This document shows positions 34,898-38,236 of a stretch of 38,236 nucleotides of DNA, piece after piece. The translations under genes and the position numbers were made by a program. The notes below the pieces were generated by a model, which was not told the DNA's origin, searched no databases, and saw only the letters and a list, made by a program, of their open reading frames with translations. The DNA comes from Caldilineales bacterium (GTDB taxonomy: Bacteria > Chloroflexota > Anaerolineae > J102): positions 1 through 38,236 of the forward strand of contig JAGFJG010000092.1 in the NCBI GenBank assembly GCA_024102915.1, read 5' to 3'. The stretch's first letter is position 1, and each line of letters begins with the position of its first letter.

Positions 34898-35986
34898 ATG
34901 AAATCAATGCGGAATAAAAATCATCAGCGTTTCTGTGTATTTTGTGGCGGAGTACCAAAAGGGAAGAATAACGAGCATGTGGTGCCGCGTTGGCTAATAG
35001 AGGTTACTGGTAATCCTAAGCGTCCGATGCAGTTGGGTCCATTTATCAATCAAGATGAACCCTTTATGCAGATTGCCTTCGATCAATTTCGTTTTCCTGC
35101 TTGTAGTAACTGCAACGCTGCGTATGCTCATCTCGAAGGGCAGGCAAGACGTGTCCTAGAGAAGCTACTAGAACTAGATATAGTTTCAGGACAAGAGCTT
35201 GATTCATTATTGAACTGGTTTGACAAATTGCGAGTTGGTTTATGGCTTGGTTTTCATCATTTGCTTGACAAGAATTACTGGAATATCACCCCCAATTTTC
35301 ATATCAGTGATCGGATCGGCACAACTGACCGGGTGCTCATGATATATAGAACAACAAACTCCAAATCGCGGCTCTACTTGACTGGAGTAAATACACCCGC
35401 ATTTGCCCTGTCGCCAACGTGCTTTACTCTCACTGTAAACAATCTGGTCTTAACCAATCTCTCCGCTGACTTTCTCGTATCGCGTAGAGCAGGCTTACCC
35501 TATCCTAAATCAATCTGCCTACGAGAAAATGGCCTCCTTGATATTTCAAATCCTCTATTACCGGGAGAAAAAAGAATAGCTAATCCTATAATGGGTTACA
35601 ACTATGATCGTCGATGTACCGTTGTAGCCCAACCAATCTATCGAAAATACCTTGAGATTATGGCTGAATCTTACTCAAGTGAATATATAGTACAATCTAC
35701 TTTGGTAGATGGCAGAGTACGACCCATAATGCAAATCGAAGGTGAAGTGATGAACTTTGTTGGGGGAGGTACACTAGATTGGGTACCGAAGCACGTCCAC
35801 GACTCTCATACGTTTTACCATACTTCAGCGATTCAGACCTTTCGACTACAAAACGACATGCTACAGCGAGTTCGAATCTGCAAAGATGTCCCAAAAGATA
35901 ATAGAAGAGCTTTCAACACAAATTCGAGAGAATGCATCAAAGTAAACACTGAGATAATATCTTGGATTAAGGAAAGGATGATTTAG
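34898..35986 (+). CDS. HNH-type nuclease-like protein
   Basis: The 362-aa protein begins with an HNH-like zinc finger: C13-x2-C16 (FCVFCGG), E26-H27-V-V-P (NEHVVPRWL) with H27 as candidate catalytic His, and C69-x2-C72-N73 (CSNCNAAYAHLE). This order is that of HNH proteins of the McrA/HNH_5 type. The remaining 280 residues show no domain I know and may choose the target. Composition is AT-rich. It lies 143 bases after the membrane protein on the same strand. It could cut foreign DNA or RNA, or be a homing- or defence-type nuclease. Confidence 0.7.
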   Translation: MKSMRNKNHQRFCVFCGGVPKGKNNEHVVPRWLIEVTGNPKRPMQLGPFINQDEPFMQIAFDQFRFPACSNCNAAYAHLEGQARRVLEKLLELDIVSGQELDSLLNWFDKLRVGLWLGFHHLLDKNYWNITPNFHISDRIGTTDRVLMIYRTTNSKSRLYLTGVNTPAFALSPTCFTLTVNNLVLTNLSADFLVSRRAGLPYPKSICLRENGLLDISNPLLPGEKRIANPIMGYNYDRRCTVVAQPIYRKYLEIMAESYSSEYIVQSTLVDGRVRPIMQIEGEVMNFVGGGTLDWVPKHVHDSHTFYHTSAIQTFRLQNDMLQRVRICKDVPKDNRRAFNTNSRECIKVNTEIISWIKERMI

Positions 35987-36081
35987 CAGTCAATTGCAAG
36001 AGACAACTTAACGACAGCAAAGTGCAGACATAATGAGGGCATTGTCAGGGATTCTCAGTTTTTCAACCGGGCAAGGTTCCG

Positions 36082-36099
36082 ATGGCTGCAAGCAGCCAT
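36082..36099. other. Perfect short hairpin ATGGCTGC-AA-GCAGCCAT
   Basis: An 8-bp stem with a two-base loop lies between the HNH gene and the next hypothetical gene. It has no T-run and its role is unknown. Confidence 0.4.
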
Positions 36100-36134
36100 T
36101 AATCACAAGGCGAGGACGCAGGAGCGTAAAACCC

Positions 36135-36470
36135 ATGAATCCCGATCCGAACGTCGCCACTATCCCACCAGCGCCCGCTCCGACATGGTCCCCCGAGATC
36201 TTGCAGGCGTTTCAATCGCTGGCCGGGCGTCACTCCGACGATTTTCAACGGCTGGCGATGAATCTCTACGATGAAAATCACCATTACCGTGGCCAGCTCC
36301 GAGACCTGCGGACGCAAATCGAGCAGTTGGCAGACCGTGCGGCGTTTGTGCTCGGTAAGGTTGACAGCGCCAGGCGTTTGGATAAGTGTGCCACGGCAGC
36401 GCGCAGCAATCGAGCAACGATTCGCAAAAAAGTGATGAACATTGCCAGCGCGAAGAGCGCCCGACTATAA
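36135..36470 (+). CDS. Small hypothetical protein with coiled-coil character
   Basis: From the ATG at 36135 (GGAG eleven bases upstream) the protein has 111 aa. A Pro-rich start (IPPAPAPTW) is followed by a helical region (YRGQLRDLRTQIEQLADRA) that looks like a short coiled coil, and by a basic end. I do not recognise it. The stop codon overlaps the -10 box of the broken tRNA-Lys copy, so the gene may have been cut or joined here. An earlier ATG at 36033 in the same frame was not chosen because the hairpin lies behind it. Confidence 0.45.
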   Translation: MNPDPNVATIPPAPAPTWSPEILQAFQSLAGRHSDDFQRLAMNLYDENHHYRGQLRDLRTQIEQLADRAAFVLGKVDSARRLDKCATAARSNRATIRKKVMNIASAKSARL

Positions 36471-36531
36471 TAGCCCGGCATGGGCCGCTAGTTCAACTGG
36501 CAGAGCAACGGACTTTTAATCCGTGGGTTTA
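36439..36531 (+). pseudogene. Broken tRNA-Lys copy: promoter plus 5' half
   Basis: These 93 bases match 37650-37742 without gaps, with six differences. They include TTGCCA (36442-36447), 18 bases, TATAAT (36466-36471) and the tRNA from 36482 through the anticodon loop CTTTTAA to 36531. After that the T arm and 3' acceptor strand are missing and replaced by unrelated sequence. The D stem also carries GTTC in place of GCTC. It cannot make a tRNA. Confidence 0.88.
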
Positions 36532-36624
36532 CTGGTTTTGCGCCAATGCAGCGATCCATGTCGCGGGAATCGGGACAAATTTACGTTATTGAGTTGGTGG
36601 ACTTGGCGGATTCCTGCCTACAGC

Positions 36625-36984
36625 CTATGAACGGCCTCTCTCATTGAGCCAGCGCACCTGTCCGGGCCAGTCTGCAGCGGTTGTGTGGGAGAGCATGGCA
36701 TCGGCGGCGGCGATCAGGCCGGACAATGTCCAGTCGCTTTGTTGGGCCAGGATGATGCCGCCATGCGCGGGGTAAGTCTGCGCCAGCCGTATGAAATCGC
36801 CGATGTTGAAGGTCAGAATGCAGCGCCCCCGTGCGGTGGCCTGTAGAAGTTGATGTTCGTCACTGGCATCAAACGGCATCCATTCACAAGGCGTACGCGT
36901 GACATCGTGCCCACGCTCCGCCAGCACCCTTTGCAGCGACCGAAACGAGACATCTGCGTCAAGATGCAGGCGGGGTTTAGTCAC
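36625..36984 (-). CDS. DUF5615 PIN-like toxin
   Basis: The 119-aa protein starts with the DUF5615 pattern LHLDADVSFRSLQRVLAERGHDV, in parts LHLDADVS and LAERGHDV, followed by ILTFNIGDFIRLA in the middle. These proteins have a PIN-like fold with conserved Asp residues (D9 and D11 here) and pair with DUF433 antitoxins. The start overlaps the end of the upstream DUF433 gene by eight bases. A ribonuclease toxin role is likely. Confidence 0.82.
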   Translation of the reverse strand: MTKPRLHLDADVSFRSLQRVLAERGHDVTRTPCEWMPFDASDEHQLLQATARGRCILTFNIGDFIRLAQTYPAHGGIILAQQSDWTLSGLIAAADAMLSHTTAADWPGQVRWLNERGRS

Positions 36985-37396
36985 GCGCTCCCCCGGACAG
37001 CCGCGCCTCGTCAGTGATTTGCTCTTCCACAGCTATATTTGCCTCGATTTCGGCGCGATGATCGGCAACAAAGGCCAATGCCTCTTCGATCTGTCGCTGC
37101 ACAAGCCCATACTCTTCGGCGATTTCCATCACCGACATGCCCCAGCGTTCATGGGCGATTGCCACTGCCTGCACGCGCACACCCGTTCCCCGAATAACTG
37201 GTGAAGGGATGCCGCTTGCCCCGCGTCGATAGGTGATTTGAGGGAATTCGGGGTCATCGAGTTGCTGACCCAACGCCCCGACCTTCTCGGCGGTAGCCCA
37301 AAGAATAAATTGATTGAGCGAGACGCCCTGCTTTTGCGCCCAGGCTTCCGCTTCCTGCTTTAGTTGGTGGGGTAAGTTCAAAGCATAACGCGCCAT
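36977..37396 (-). CDS. DUF433-domain antitoxin with N-terminal RHH/HicB-like segment
   Basis: From the ATG at 37396 (GAGG six bases upstream) the protein has 139 aa. Residues 1-42 (ARYALNLPHQLKQEAEAWA, KQGVSLNQFILWA) look like the ribbon-helix-helix of HicB-type antitoxins. The rest is the DUF433 helix-turn-helix (SPVIRGTGVRVQAVAIAHE, GMSVMEIAEEYGL). It should bind the palindrome at 37418-37437 and neutralise the DUF5615 toxin. The longer open frame to 37513 was rejected because it runs through that operator. Confidence 0.85.
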   Translation of the reverse strand: MARYALNLPHQLKQEAEAWAQKQGVSLNQFILWATAEKVGALGQQLDDPEFPQITYRRGASGIPSPVIRGTGVRVQAVAIAHERWGMSVMEIAEEYGLVQRQIEEALAFVADHRAEIEANIAVEEQITDEARLSGGARD

Positions 37397-37417
37397 TTCA
37401 CACCTCAAGAACTTGAT

Positions 37418-37437
37418 TGATGTTGTATAATACATCA
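37418..37437. promoter_or_regulatory. Palindrome TGATGT-N8-ACATCA, probable toxin-antitoxin operator
   Basis: The 20-base palindrome with an AT-rich centre that can act as a -10 lies 21 bases before the antitoxin start. Antitoxins of this type usually repress their own operon at such a site. Confidence 0.6.
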
Positions 37438-37507
37438 TATCAGGCATCATTTGTGGCGTCAATCGACGATCCATCCAAATCACTAACTGCTCCGCCCGAA
37501 GAGATGC

Positions 37508-37577
37508 AACCACAGATCACATGGTTTTACGTAGATTTAACCGTTTTCAATCTGCGTCATCTGCGAAATCTGCGGTT
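37508..37577. repeat. CAGAT-word inverted repeat
   Basis: AACCACAGATCACATGG and ACGTAGATTTAAC face GTTTTCAATCTGCG and TCATCTGCGAAATCTGCGGTT (last piece 37557-37577). The outer arms are complementary apart from scattered changes. Same family as 11844-11890 and 12991-13050. Confidence 0.6.
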
Positions 37578-37652
37578 CCCGAAAAGCTGAAATCGCCCCT
37601 CCCTGAAAGATGGACATATCCATATGACTGCTTGCACAAAAGTAATCCGACA

Positions 37653-37682
37653 TTGACAGCGCGGAGAACGCCCGACTATAAT
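37653..37682 (+). promoter_or_regulatory. Promoter of tRNA-Lys
   Basis: TTGACA (37653-37658), an 18-base spacer and TATAAT (37677-37682) end ten bases before the tRNA. In the broken copy the -35 is TTGCCA. Confidence 0.75.
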
Positions 37683-37692
37683 GGCTCGGCAT

Positions 37693-37765
37693 GGGCCGCT
37701 AGCTCAACTGGCAGAGCAACGGACTTTTAATCCGTGGGTTTAGGGTTCGAGTCCCTGGCGGCTCA
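37693..37765 (+). tRNA. tRNA-Lys (anticodon TTT)
   Basis: The 73-base gene folds fully: acceptor GGGCCGC with GCGGCTC (one G-T pair), D arm GCTC/GAGC, anticodon stem ACGGA/TCCGT around CTTTTAA, and T arm TAGGG/CCCTG around TTCGAGT. CCA is not encoded. Confidence 0.96.
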
Positions 37766-37774
37766 TTGCTTTAC

Positions 37775-37810
37775 CCCCAGGCGATAGGACTATCCCTGGG
37801 GTTTCTTTTT
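37775..37810 (+). terminator. Terminator of tRNA-Lys
   Basis: CCCCAG, with an inner GATAG/CTATC pair, pairs with CTGGGG (37796-37801) and is followed by TTTCTTTTT. Confidence 0.9.
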
Positions 37811-37852
37811 GGCTGACGCAACGTATAGTTTCTCCCTCAATGCGCCGCATGG

Positions 37853-37890
37853 CGACGAACGAAAGGACGATAGGACGAAAATCGACGATG
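37853..37890. repeat. GACGAT-word repeat
   Basis: GACGAACGAAAGGACGATAGG and then ACGAAAATCGACGATG repeat the words of 649-735 and 27980-28022. Confidence 0.4.
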
Positions 37891-37952
37891 CACAAACAAT
37901 TCTCCCATTTTCAAACGCAAGCCATATTGCGTGCGCTTAAGAAAATCAAGGC

Positions 37953-38111
37953 ATGAAACTGAATGACGTAGCTTCCAAACAATCTTGCGGGGGACACCCC
38001 CGCTCCCCCGCTTGGGGGACATTACATTCCCCCAAACCCCCTCGAAAGGTCTGTGTGTATAACACGATGTTGCGTTTAGAAGCGAGACCTTACGGGGGGT
38101 TTCAGGGGGAC
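37953..38111 (+). repeat. Structured GC-rich repeat element, copy B
   Basis: Matches copy A (30517-30675) over 159 bases without gaps. The hairpin stems are identical, whereas the loop of the large hairpin differs at about ten of 32 positions. The MKL reading frame is kept here too and runs on to 38177. A further CCCC...GGGG hairpin lies at about 38160-38175. It directly follows the tRNA-Lys unit. The remaining sequence to the window end shows no gene. Confidence 0.75.
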
Positions 38112-38236
38112 TGTAAACATCAGAGGAGTCGACCCCCAACGGAGATTCATTTAAGTCGTACCCCTTTCGGGGGTTGAAAGCAGGATATTTCATGGTTATG
38201 TTATTTCTTGCCAATCATCTGGCAGGAGAACAGATC

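Noticed and set aside
36482..36531. Second functional tRNA-Lys
   Set aside because: The T arm and the 3' acceptor strand are absent, so no tRNA can form.
37397..37513. Upstream extension of the DUF433 gene
   Set aside because: It runs through the operator palindrome; the ATG at 37396 has GAGG at the right distance and begins the RHH-like head.
37521..37730. 69-codon open frame before and into tRNA-Lys
   Set aside because: It overlaps the CAGAT-word repeat, the tRNA promoter and the tRNA itself.
37837..38214. 125-codon minus-strand frame through repeat copy B
   Set aside because: Copy A does not give an equivalent full-length frame, and the GC-rich repeat easily leaves long open frames on both strands.

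Overview
The window looks like a piece of a chromosome from a high-GC member of the Chloroflexota, perhaps the Anaerolineae/Caldilineae. That placement is inference. It rests on the Ala/Pro-rich linker after a lipoprotein cysteine, Thr-Pro-rich extracellular linkers, a Cys-rich N-terminal motif I associate with Chloroflexi surface proteins, and many word-repeat palindromes between genes. Most genes are GC-rich. The stretch from about 32.4 to 36.0 kb is clearly AT-richer and looks acquired.

Layout. (1) 1-644: right part of an IS1-family insertion sequence cut by the window edge. (2) 737-15540: a catabolic locus. Two divergent GntR/FCD regulators sit on either side of a promoter and palindrome. 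They are followed by a UroD/MtaA-like zinc methyltransferase, two enolase-superfamily enzymes, an NMT1/THI5-type ABC importer (permease, lipoprotein, ATPase), a cupin, an NCS1-type permease, two Gfo/Idh/MocA dehydrogenases, a third enolase-superfamily enzyme and a TIM-barrel sugar isomerase. Its chemistry points to an acid-sugar or similar polyhydroxylated (possibly methylated) substrate, but I cannot name it. (3) 15531-18973: a Cys/Met-metabolism PLP enzyme controlled by a clear SAM-I riboswitch and terminator, divergent from typA. (4) 19054-20398: a small conserved protein, tRNA-Asn(GTT) and an AbrB-PIN toxin-antitoxin pair, all on the minus strand. (5) 20652-27939: housekeeping and envelope genes: an HtrA-like lipoprotein protease, a class I aminotransferase, two overlapping HlyC/CorC (CNNM-CBS) membrane proteins and a CCA-adding-type nucleotidyltransferase. 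(6) 28098-30347: a membrane-anchored Cys-motif/Ig-like protein, apparently translated from a leaderless mRNA, with an adjacent SpoIIE-type phosphatase. (7) 30796-32360: a small P-loop kinase-like protein overlapping an M24 peptidase.

(8) 32361-36030: an AT-rich accessory stretch. It holds a secreted protein with a C-terminal Cys motif, a duplicated fragment of the M24 peptidase gene end, a multi-TM membrane protein and an HNH-type nuclease. The last two make a plausible but unproven defence-like pair. (9) 36135-37810: a hypothetical gene, a broken 5' half of tRNA-Lys with its promoter, a DUF433/DUF5615 toxin-antitoxin pair and then the intact tRNA-Lys(TTT). The two tRNA copies share 93 bp (87 identical) and bracket the module, so this looks like an integration or duplication scar.

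Two copies (30517-30675 and 37953-38111) of a 159-bp GC-rich, multi-hairpin element, colinear without gaps, and several families of short palindromic word repeats fill many of the gaps. The structured repeat, the unnamed catabolic locus, the tRNA-bracketed module and the HNH/membrane pair are the best candidates for something undescribed.
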